DNA from: Bradyrhizobium sp. YR681
GTDB taxonomy: Bacteria; Pseudomonadota; Alphaproteobacteria; Rhizobiales; Xanthobacteraceae
Direction: 5' to 3'
Assembly: GCF_000282615.1 (NCBI RefSeq)
Contig: NZ_AKIY01000328.1
Span: 37,191 to 101,190 of the forward strand
DNA length: 64,000 nucleotides
Below the pieces are notes generated by a model. It did not search any database. It was not told the origin of the DNA and saw only the letters and a program-made list of their open reading frames with translations. Positions 1 to 6,877 of the stretch are shown here, in pieces (the first letter of the stretch is position 1; each line of letters starts with the position of its first letter). The position numbers were made by a program, and so were the translations under genes.

Positions 1-1
1 C

Positions 2-907
2 ACCGAACTGCGCCGCGTGGCCACCGAAGCACTGGCAGAGACGCGCGGTGAGCCGGCCCTGCTCGGCACCGCGATGTGGCGGCTCTGCCGCACCGCCGCG
101 CGCGGCGGGCTCGACGCGCTGGCGCAGCGGATCGACAGTCGCGTCGCCTTCGACGATCTGGTCGCGCCGCCGGTCGTGATTGCGCAGCTGCGCGCCATCG
201 CCAGCGAATTGCAGCACCGGCCGCGCGTCCATGGCGACTGGGGCTTTGCCGCGCATAATTGCCGCGGGCTGGGCGCCGCCGCGCTGTTCGCCGGCGAATC
301 CGGCACCGGCAAGACCTACGCCGCCGAGGCGATCGCGAACGCCGCGGGGCTCGATCTCTATCGCGTCGATCTCGCCAGCGTCGTCAGCAAATATATCGGC
401 GAGACCGAGAAGAATCTGAGCCGGCTATTCGAGGCCGCCGAGACCAGCGGCGCCATCCTGTTGTTCGACGAGGCCGACGCCCTGTTCGGCAAGCGTAGCG
501 AGGTGCGCGACAGCCACGACCGCTTTGCCAATATCGAGATCGCCTATCTGTTGCAGCGGATCGAGACCTATCGCGGGCTCGTCATTCTCACTACCAACAT
601 GAGGAGCGCGCTCGACCGCGCCTTCCTGCGCCGTATCCGCCATGTGGTCCAGTTCCCCTATCCGGACGTCGCAGCACGCGAACAACTGTGGCGGATGCAG
701 TTCCCGGCCGATGCGCCGCTTGGCGCGATCGATTTCGCGAGCCTCGCGCGGCTGCAGCTGACCGGCGGCAACATTCGCGCCATCGCGCTCAACGCTGCAT
801 TCCTGGCTGCCGCCGATGGCGAGCGGATCGAGCAGGACGCGATCAACGCCGCGGTGCGCGCCGAGTTCTCCAAACTCGAACGGCCATTACCCGGAGCCGC
901 GCCATGA
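2..907 (+). CDS. eCIS AAA+ ATPase (5'-truncated by window edge)
   Basis: AAA+ ATPase of the Afp15/Pvc15 type found in extracellular contractile injection systems, thought to act in particle assembly. The reading frame is open to the left edge, so the gene starts outside the window; an internal GTG at 17 is not trusted as the start. Counting from that GTG, Walker A GESGTGKT is at about residues 93-100, Walker B ILLFDEAD at 147-154, then a sensor-1 LTTN and an arginine-rich RRIR segment. The visible part is the single ATPase domain; family members are longer at the N terminus. The stop overlaps the next ATG (ATGA). The ATPase assignment is firm; the eCIS role rests on context. Confidence 0.9.
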   Translation, partial: TELRRVATEALAETRGEPALLGTAMWRLCRTAARGGLDALAQRIDSRVAFDDLVAPPVVIAQLRAIASELQHRPRVHGDWGFAAHNCRGLGAAALFAGESGTGKTYAAEAIANAAGLDLYRVDLASVVSKYIGETEKNLSRLFEAAETSGAILLFDEADALFGKRSEVRDSHDRFANIEIAYLLQRIETYRGLVILTTNMRSALDRAFLRRIRHVVQFPYPDVAAREQLWRMQFPADAPLGAIDFASLARLQLTGGNIRAIALNAAFLAAADGERIEQDAINAAVRAEFSKLERPLPGAAP

Positions 908-1137
908 GACATGCCGGCATCGAGGTTCGGATCGAGCGGCTCGTCGTGGATGCGTCGCAACGCACTGAAGCTGCGGGGCTCGCCGACGCAATCGGCGAGG
1001 CCCTGCAACACCGGCTCTCCGGGTCTGCCAACGCGGCGTCGCCCGCACGCGCCGCTGCGCCGCGCATGGTCGCCGACCGGATCGCGACGGAGCTGTCCGC
1101 AACGCCTCGCGCAGGTCATTCGCGAGGTCGGTCATGA
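904..1137 (+). CDS. small hypothetical protein of eCIS operon
   Basis: A 77-aa protein I cannot assign to a family. It starts with ATG overlapping the ATPase stop (ATGA) and its own stop overlaps the next gene's ATG (ATGA), so it is translationally coupled on both sides; this is the main evidence that it is real. The first half reads like a short helix-strand domain (IEVRIERLVV, then GLADAIGEALQHRL), and the tail is rich in Ala, Arg and Pro. No signal peptide or membrane segment is seen. Position suggests an assembly or chaperone role tied to the ATPase or the DUF4157 protein, but this is inference. Confidence 0.7.
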   Translation: MRHAGIEVRIERLVVDASQRTEAAGLADAIGEALQHRLSGSANAASPARAAAPRMVADRIATELSATPRAGHSRGRS

Positions 1138-3485
1138 GCGTTCATGCCGCACCAAAGGCGCTTCCGAAACAGTTCGCGCCCCAGCGTGCACCTTCACTCG
1201 AGCTTCGTCCGAGCCACGACCGCTTCGAGACCGAGGCCGAGCACGCGGCGGTGTTGCGATCCGGCGATCGGGCCCCTACGCTATCGCCATTGTCACGCAC
1301 CTCCCACCCGGAGGGCCGGGCTGCGCCGGCCGAGGTCTCGGAGGTCGTCGGGTCGCCCGGCCTGCCGCTTGGCGGCGCGACCCGGCGGGCGATGGAGCGG
1401 CAGTTTCGCTCCGACTTCAGCCATGTCCGAATCCATGCCGATGCGCAGGCGGCGGCCTCGGCCCGGGCGATCCAGGCGACCGCCTACACGACCGGCTCCC
1501 ATATCGTGTTCGGCCACGGCGCTCACACTCCGGAAACCCCGCGCGGCCGGCACATTCTCGCACACGAGCTCGCCCATGTCGTGCAACAGCGCGGTGCGAC
1601 CACGCCGCCGGCGGCAGTACAACGGCTAGCCTGGTACGAGTCGATCGCCGTGTTCTTCGGCGCAGAAGGCAATTTCGGCGATAAGGAGCTGCTTGCCTAT
1701 CTCGAAAAGATCACCACGGCCAAGGAACACGAGGGCAGCTTCGACAGCGACAACAAGGCGCGTGCCGTCGTGCGCCGTTGGAAAGCCGGCCAGGCCGAAT
1801 TCAAGCTCGATCCAATTCAGAAGGCGTTGCTGATCCAGGACATGCAGGACGGTGCGACGCTCGACGACGACGAGGAAGCCATCCTCGATCTGCTCGAGCT
1901 GAGCGACATCGCCGCGCTCCAGATCATGTTCGGCTCGGGCAAGCTCAGCGTCACCGACCTCGAGTCCGATCTCGACGGTGCCGAGTACAAGAGATTGAAG
2001 CGCTTTTTCGCCGCCCGCTTCCGTGGCGGCCGCGACGCCGTCGCCAGAGGCGACGTCGAGCCGCAGGGAGAGCCCGGCAGGGCCGCGCCGCTCTTCGCCT
2101 ACGACGCAGCCGACCTCAAATTGCGGCTCGATACGGCATCGGAAGCCGACCAGGTCGACAGCATTGGCGCCGAGATATTCGCGCTCGAGCCGACGCTGCG
2201 GGACAAGGCGATGCAGGAGTTCGGCCAGCATCGCACCGAGCTCGGACGCAAGCTCGTCGAACTGAAGGAGCAGCTTGGCGCTGCGACCGACCAGGACACC
2301 AAGATCGATCTGACGCTTCAGGTCGATGGCGCCACGAAGACGCTGGAAAACTATGACCGCGTGCTCCATCTGGTTTCCCGCGATCTGGCGCTCACGACCA
2401 GCAGCAAGGACCTCTCCAAGACGGTGGCGCCGGACGCCGCGCAGAAAGCCGAGATCAAGAAGGCACTGAAGCCCGACGTCAAACTCGATGCCGGTGGTGT
2501 CGCGGTGCCGTTCGACAAGTCCGAGGCCGGCAAGAAGAAGTACGAGGATGCGCTGCGCAGCTGGCTCCCGACGATGATCCAGCGCTATTGGGACCTCACG
2601 GTCAAGGACCACGGCCCTGCCGTGCACGATGACCCGAACAAGACGCACAAGCTTAGCGAATTCGGGCGGATCGGCAAGGCGAGCAAGAAGGAAACCGACA
2701 AGGTTTTCGAGAACTATTACGACAAGGCGCATCCGGAGCTGACGCCCGACACCGCCAAGGCGCGCGGCCAGATCCACGACCAATTCGCAGATACCGAGGC
2801 CGAGCTCGCCCAGGGAAAGGATGAAAAGGAGAAGAAAGAAAACAGGCTCAACATGGCGCGAGGCATGATGCGCTACTTCTTCCAGGCCAACCGCCAGATC
2901 CGCGGCATCAACCGCGATCTCAATGCCTCGCCGGAGTTCGACAAGGACGACAAGCCTCTCAACGACGAAGCCAAGATCACCAACAAGCTCGCCGACGAAT
3001 TCGCCGGAAACAATGTCGAAACGCTGAACCATATCCAGCGCGGTTGGGTCGCATCGGCCAACGACGGCGAGGTCAAACTCCAGCTCTTCAAGAAGGACAC
3101 ACCGAAGGAGGATCGCGAGTTCCTCTGGGACATGTTCCAGACGCTGATCCACGAATACATTCACACGCTGCGCGCCGAAAAATACAGCAAGTTCGCCAGG
3201 GATTTCGGCCGCCAGTCCAATGAGTACAATACGTTGATCGAGGGTGTCGATTCGATGCTCGACGAGATCGTGTGGGAACATGTCGCGCCACGGGTCAAGG
3301 AGCGCGAATTGCGCGAGGCCGTCGAGGGGCCGGAGATCGCCAAGCTCGAACCCATCGTGGTGCAGCCGGCTTCGCAACGACGCTACGCCTCCTATACCGA
3401 GGCGATGAAATTCGTCAACGTCGTCGGCATCCGCAATCTCTACGCCGCCTACTTCAAGGGCGACGTCGCGAAGATCGGAGGTTGA
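1134..3485 (+). CDS. DUF4157 (eCIS core domain) protein with second zinc-protease motif
   Basis: A 783-aa protein. The N-terminal part carries a DUF4157 domain, the hallmark of eCIS loci: a conserved region beginning near residue 75 and ending with HELAH at residues 144-148. A long, charged, helix-rich middle follows (about 200-640). The C-terminal part has a second HExxH, HEYIH at 673-677, followed by EGVDS with Glu703, a spacing that fits a gluzincin third zinc ligand. DUF4157 proteins are known eCIS-associated metallopeptidase-like proteins and often carry cargo domains. The C-terminal protease may be a delivered effector or a processing enzyme; I cannot tell which. Start and stop overlap or abut the neighbours. 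Confidence 0.85.
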   Translation: MSVHAAPKALPKQFAPQRAPSLELRPSHDRFETEAEHAAVLRSGDRAPTLSPLSRTSHPEGRAAPAEVSEVVGSPGLPLGGATRRAMERQFRSDFSHVRIHADAQAAASARAIQATAYTTGSHIVFGHGAHTPETPRGRHILAHELAHVVQQRGATTPPAAVQRLAWYESIAVFFGAEGNFGDKELLAYLEKITTAKEHEGSFDSDNKARAVVRRWKAGQAEFKLDPIQKALLIQDMQDGATLDDDEEAILDLLELSDIAALQIMFGSGKLSVTDLESDLDGAEYKRLKRFFAARFRGGRDAVARGDVEPQGEPGRAAPLFAYDAADLKLRLDTASEADQVDSIGAEIFALEPTLRDKAMQEFGQHRTELGRKLVELKEQLGAATDQDTKIDLTLQVDGATKTLENYDRVLHLVSRDLALTTSSKDLSKTVAPDAAQKAEIKKALKPDVKLDAGGVAVPFDKSEAGKKKYEDALRSWLPTMIQRYWDLTVKDHGPAVHDDPNKTHKLSEFGRIGKASKKETDKVFENYYDKAHPELTPDTAKARGQIHDQFADTEAELAQGKDEKEKKENRLNMARGMMRYFFQANRQIRGINRDLNASPEFDKDDKPLNDEAKITNKLADEFAGNNVETLNHIQRGWVASANDGEVKLQLFKKDTPKEDREFLWDMFQTLIHEYIHTLRAEKYSKFARDFGRQSNEYNTLIEGVDSMLDEIVWEHVAPRVKERELREAVEGPEIAKLEPIVVQPASQRRYASYTEAMKFVNVVGIRNLYAAYFKGDVAKIGG

Positions 3486-3486
3486 G

Positions 3487-4152
3487 ATGACCGGCCTCAC
3501 CTCCTCTCCCAAGCTGATCAAGGGCGGCCTCGTGGTGCTGGCGCCGGGCGGCGGCACGGTGCGCAGGCAGATCGCGCTCCAGTACAATCCGGACACTCTC
3601 ACCCGCAGCTACCAGGTACAGGGTACCGGCGGCGACGGCGCGGCCGGCGGACGGGCACAGCCGTTCCGACTGAAGGGACCCGCGATCGAGACCATCAAGC
3701 TCGACGCCGAAATCGATGCGACCGACCAGCTCGCCGATCCCGACGCGCATGCCAATGCGATGGCCTTCGGGATCGCGCCGCAGCTCGCCGTGCTCGAGGC
3801 TCTCGTCAACCCGAGCGTCGACGATCTGCTCGGCGTCGCAAGCCAGGCCGATGGCGGCACGCTGGAGATTCTGCCGCCGGAGGCGCCGCTCACTTTGTTC
3901 GTCTGGAGCAAGAACCGCGTGGCACCGGTGCGCGTCGCCGAATTCTCCATCGTCGAGGAAGCCTTCGATCCATCGCTCAACCCGATCCGCGCAAAAGTCT
4001 CGCTCGGCCTGCACGTGATGAGCACCGACGATCTCGGCTTCTCCCATCGCGGCGGCACCATCTTCCTCAATTATCTGCGCAACCGCGAAACGCTTGCCGG
4101 CCTGACCGGCGGCGCTTCGCTCGCCTCACTCGGCCTTACCAGCCTGCCCTGA
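3487..4152 (+). CDS. contractile injection system tube-adaptor protein (CIS_tube/Afp7-like N-domain)
   Basis: A 221-aa protein resembling the N-terminal domain of Afp7/gp53-like adaptor proteins, which join the inner tube to the baseplate hub. The diagnostic stretch is near the start: a hydrophobic strand followed by LQYNPDTLTRSYQ, then a segment on maximal strand content with ADPDAHANAMAFGIAPQLA and a C-terminal VKVSLGLHV-like strand. In Afp and PVC the same protein ends with a LysM domain; here it lacks one and the following gene supplies a LysM-like domain. One base separates it from the upstream stop. Its domain identity is from motif recall. Confidence 0.75.
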   Translation: MTGLTSSPKLIKGGLVVLAPGGGTVRRQIALQYNPDTLTRSYQVQGTGGDGAAGGRAQPFRLKGPAIETIKLDAEIDATDQLADPDAHANAMAFGIAPQLAVLEALVNPSVDDLLGVASQADGGTLEILPPEAPLTLFVWSKNRVAPVRVAEFSIVEEAFDPSLNPIRAKVSLGLHVMSTDDLGFSHRGGTIFLNYLRNRETLAGLTGGASLASLGLTSLP

Positions 4153-4163
4153 CGGAGCTCAAG

Positions 4164-4514
4164 ATGTCCTCGGATCCCGTCCAGATGCTGATCGATGCCG
4201 GCGCGTTTCCGGACAACACTTTCGCGCCGAACAGCCGCTACCACGGCACGGCGATCGGACGACTGAAGCGCAGTGCGGACGATCCCGGTGTTGCCTATGT
4301 GCTCCGCCGCTTCATTCCGCAAGCGCGCGACGTCGGCATCGCCGGCGAGCACATCGTCAATGCCGGCGAGCGGCCCGACACGCTCGCGTCCGCCACTCTC
4401 GGCGATCCCGAACTGTATTGGCGGCTCGCCGACGCCAATGTCGTGACCGATCCGTTCGAGCTCACCGACACGCCCGGCGGGCGGGTCCAGATCCCGCGAC
4501 CGAACGGACTGTAA
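4164..4514 (+). CDS. LysM-like baseplate protein
   Basis: A 116-aa protein with a short N-terminal arm (RYHGTAIGRL) and a C-terminal LysM-like segment: a hydrophobic strand, then VNAGERPDTLASATLGDPELYWRL and a closing strand with IPRP. This pattern matches the tail LysM/gpX and gp53-type adaptors that bind tube-initiating proteins, not peptidoglycan. The gene has a clear GGAG eight bases before ATG. It probably completes the adaptor that is split between this and the previous gene. Confidence 0.7.
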   Translation: MSSDPVQMLIDAGAFPDNTFAPNSRYHGTAIGRLKRSADDPGVAYVLRRFIPQARDVGIAGEHIVNAGERPDTLASATLGDPELYWRLADANVVTDPFELTDTPGGRVQIPRPNGL

Positions 4515-4528
4515 GGAGACGATCCCCA

Positions 4529-5659
4529 ATGATGCAAGGCGGCGTCCAGCTCTCGCTTCAGATCGGCCCGGCACCTGTGCCGGCGCCGCGCGAGGTGCTG
4601 GAAACGCTGACCCACGCCAAGATCGAGATCGGATCGGGCGATGCGCAGAGCGGCTTCGAGCTGACCTTCGACCTGCCGGCGCGCTCGCCCCTGCGCACCA
4701 TCTTCCTGCTCGCCGGCGGCGGTGCGCTGCCGCCGCTGCTCCGCGTGGTGCTGGTCGTCACGATCAACGGCACGGCCGAATCCATCATCGACGGCATGGT
4801 CACCAATGTCGAGACTCAGCCCGGCAGCGGCGGGGTCGGCAAGCTCGTGATCAAGGGCAAGGACCTGTCGGCCCTGATGGACATCATCGAGATTCCCGGC
4901 CTGCCCTTTCCGGCGATGCCGCCCTCAGTGCGGGTGCTCGCGATCCTCGCCAAATACGCCGCCCTCGGCGTGATCCCGATGGTGATCCCGAGCGTGCTCG
5001 ACATCCCGCCGATCCCGGTGCAGCAGATTCCGCAGCAGAAGGGCAGCGACTACGCCTACGTCAAGAAGCTCGCGGGCGAAGCCGGCTACGTCTTCTATCT
5101 CGAGGCCGGCCCCGCCCCCGGCGCCTCGAAAGCCTATTGGGGGCCTGAGATCCGCTTCGGCGCGCCGCAGCCGGCGCTCACCACCAACATGGATGCGCTC
5201 ACCAATGTCGAGGAGATGTCGTTCAACTTCGACAAGGAACGCAAGATCATGCCGATCGTGTTCTTCCAGGAGGCCAACAGCAAGGCACCGATCCCGGTGC
5301 CGATCCCTGACATCACGCCGATGAGCCCGCCGCTCGGCGCGGTGCCGCCGCTGCCGCCGAAGATCGAGAAGCTCGCCAACACGGCGCATCTGTCCGCGCC
5401 GCAGGCGCTGATGGCGGGGCTTGCCTATGCCAGCCAGCACAGCGACAGTGTGTTCGGCAGCGGCAAGCTCGACGTTGCCAGATATGGCCGCTTGCTGAAA
5501 TCACGGCAGCTGGTCGGGGTACGCGGTGCCGGCCTGCCCTATGACGGGCTCTATTACGTCAAGAACGTCACTCACGAGATCGAGCGCGGCTCCTACAAGC
5601 AGTCGTTCTCGCTCGCGCGCAATGCGCTGATCTCGACCGTCCCGCGGGTGCCGACATGA
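4529..5659 (+). CDS. baseplate hub protein (phage late control D / VgrG N-part)
   Basis: A 376-aa gpD-like hub. It has the beta-rich pattern of T4 gp27 and P2 gpD: an early FELTFDLPARSPL segment, VTINGTAESIIDGMVTNVE, and VIKGKDLSALMD, followed by AEEAGYVFYLE-like and a C-terminal YVKNVTHEIERGSYKQSFSLAR segment typical of hub proteins. The start is the first of two adjacent ATGs, 10 bases after AAGGAG; a longer upstream frame would overlap the previous gene. The hub and the spike (next gene) are separate polypeptides here, unlike the fused Afp8/VgrG. The stop overlaps the spike's ATG. Confidence 0.85.
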   Translation: MMQGGVQLSLQIGPAPVPAPREVLETLTHAKIEIGSGDAQSGFELTFDLPARSPLRTIFLLAGGGALPPLLRVVLVVTINGTAESIIDGMVTNVETQPGSGGVGKLVIKGKDLSALMDIIEIPGLPFPAMPPSVRVLAILAKYAALGVIPMVIPSVLDIPPIPVQQIPQQKGSDYAYVKKLAGEAGYVFYLEAGPAPGASKAYWGPEIRFGAPQPALTTNMDALTNVEEMSFNFDKERKIMPIVFFQEANSKAPIPVPIPDITPMSPPLGAVPPLPPKIEKLANTAHLSAPQALMAGLAYASQHSDSVFGSGKLDVARYGRLLKSRQLVGVRGAGLPYDGLYYVKNVTHEIERGSYKQSFSLARNALISTVPRVPT

Positions 5660-6168
5660 GCGATGCCCCCCTTTTCGGAAAATATCGCGCAGTGGTGATC
5701 AACAACATCGATCCGCTGCAGATCGGCCGGATCCAGGTGATGGTGCCCGACGTCGGCGCCGTCATCCCGACAAGCTGGGCGATGCCGTGCGTGCCGACCG
5801 CGGGCATCAATGCCGGATTCTTCGCGGTGCCGATCATCGGCGCCGGCGTCTGGATCGAGTTCGAGCGCGGTGATCCCGATTATCCGGTCTGGGTGGGGTG
5901 CTACTGGGGCAGCGCGGCCGAAGTGCCGGTGCTGGCGCATGCCGTGCCGCCCGGCGTAGCCGGCATCACGCTGCAAACCCCTTTGAAGAACGGCCTCACC
6001 ATCAGCGACGTGCCGGGCCCAACCGGTGGCATCCTGATGCAGACAACCACCGGCGCGATGATCTCGGTCAGCGACGTCGGCATCACCATTTCCAATGGCA
6101 AGGGCGCGGTCATCACGATGACCGGGCCGAGCGTCGACGTAAATCTCGGCGCGCTCACCGTGATCTAG
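5656..6168 (+). CDS. spike protein with gp5/gpV OB-fold domain
   Basis: A 170-aa baseplate-assembly V / gp5-type protein. Residues 5-95 form the OB-fold segment: KYRAVVINNIDPLQIGRIQV, then PIIGAGVWIEFERGDPDYPVWVG, the family signature. The C-terminal part is a run of short strand repeats (LTISD, GAMISVSD, GITISNGKGAVITM, SVDVNLGALTV) that fits a trimeric beta-helix needle. It overlaps the hub stop by ATGA. It should sit on the hub and carry the PAAR-like tip encoded next. Confidence 0.88.
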   Translation: MSDAPLFGKYRAVVINNIDPLQIGRIQVMVPDVGAVIPTSWAMPCVPTAGINAGFFAVPIIGAGVWIEFERGDPDYPVWVGCYWGSAAEVPVLAHAVPPGVAGITLQTPLKNGLTISDVPGPTGGILMQTTTGAMISVSDVGITISNGKGAVITMTGPSVDVNLGALTVI

Positions 6169-6177
6169 GAGATACAT

Positions 6178-6492
6178 ATGCCCGCCCCCATCCTGCATCT
6201 CGGCGCCACCGTCCTGTGCAGCCACGCCGGACAGGCCATGCCGATGTCGCCATTCCCGCGCGTGATGCTGTCGGGCCAGCCCGCGGTCAATCTCACCAGC
6301 CCCTATGCGATTGCAGGCTGCTCGCTGACCGGCTCGGCGCCACCCTGCGTCACCGCGCAGATGGTGGCGGGTGCGGCACGGGTGATGATCGGCGGCGCGC
6401 CGGCCGCAACCATGATGGGGCAATCGGTCTGCACGCCGACGGGGGCGCCGATGCTGCCTGTGGTCGCGCAAATGCGCGTGCTGGCAACCTGA
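6178..6492 (+). CDS. PAAR-like spike-tip protein
   Basis: A 104-aa protein of the PAAR-like type that sharpens the spike. It has the short Gly/Pro/Ala-rich strand repeats of this fold and four cysteines (C14, C48, C57, C85) plus H16, suitable for a metal site at the tip. A strong AGGAG precedes the ATG by about seven bases. It directly follows the OB-fold spike gene, as expected for its partner. Confidence 0.82.
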   Translation: MPAPILHLGATVLCSHAGQAMPMSPFPRVMLSGQPAVNLTSPYAIAGCSLTGSAPPCVTAQMVAGAARVMIGGAPAATMMGQSVCTPTGAPMLPVVAQMRVLAT

Positions 6493-6505
6493 CGGGGAGG
6501 ACGAA

Positions 6506-6877
6506 GTGAGCAACGAGCTCGATTTCCCCTATCATTTCGACGACCGCGGCCGCACGGCCACGACCGATCGCCCCAACCATATCCGCGACCTGATCGAGCA
6601 GGTGCTGTTCACGGCGCAGGGCGAGCGGGTGATGCGGCCGGATTTCGGCGCGGGGCTGCTCGCGCTGGTGTTCGAGCCCAATTCGGTAACGCTTGCCGCG
6701 ACCACCCAGATGCTGGCGCAGGCCGCGCTGCATCAGCATCTGTCGCATCTGATCGCCGTCACCTCGGTCGAGGTGATCAATGACGACGCGGTGTTGCGGG
6801 CCGAGATTCGTTACGTGGTGCTGGCCGACCGCACCAGCCACGTTGCCAGCATCCCCATTCCGGGAGGTGCGGCATGA
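6506..6877 (+). CDS. GPW/gp25 family baseplate wedge protein
   Basis: A 123-aa gp25-like protein. It contains the family core: HIRDLIEQVLFTAQGERVMRP, then DFGAGLLALVFEPN and a C-terminal strand pair (VEVINDDAVLRAEIRYVVL). In contractile systems gp25 links the baseplate wedge to the first sheath ring. The start is GTG with GGGGAGG eight bases upstream. The stop overlaps the next ATG (ATGA). Confidence 0.92.
   Translation: MSNELDFPYHFDDRGRTATTDRPNHIRDLIEQVLFTAQGERVMRPDFGAGLLALVFEPNSVTLAATTQMLAQAALHQHLSHLIAVTSVEVINDDAVLRAEIRYVVLADRTSHVASIPIPGGAA

Noticed and set aside
1626..3602. 658-aa open frame antisense to the DUF4157 gene
   Set aside because: Produced by codon bias of the high-GC plus-strand gene; no family motif and it would overlap the real gene fully.
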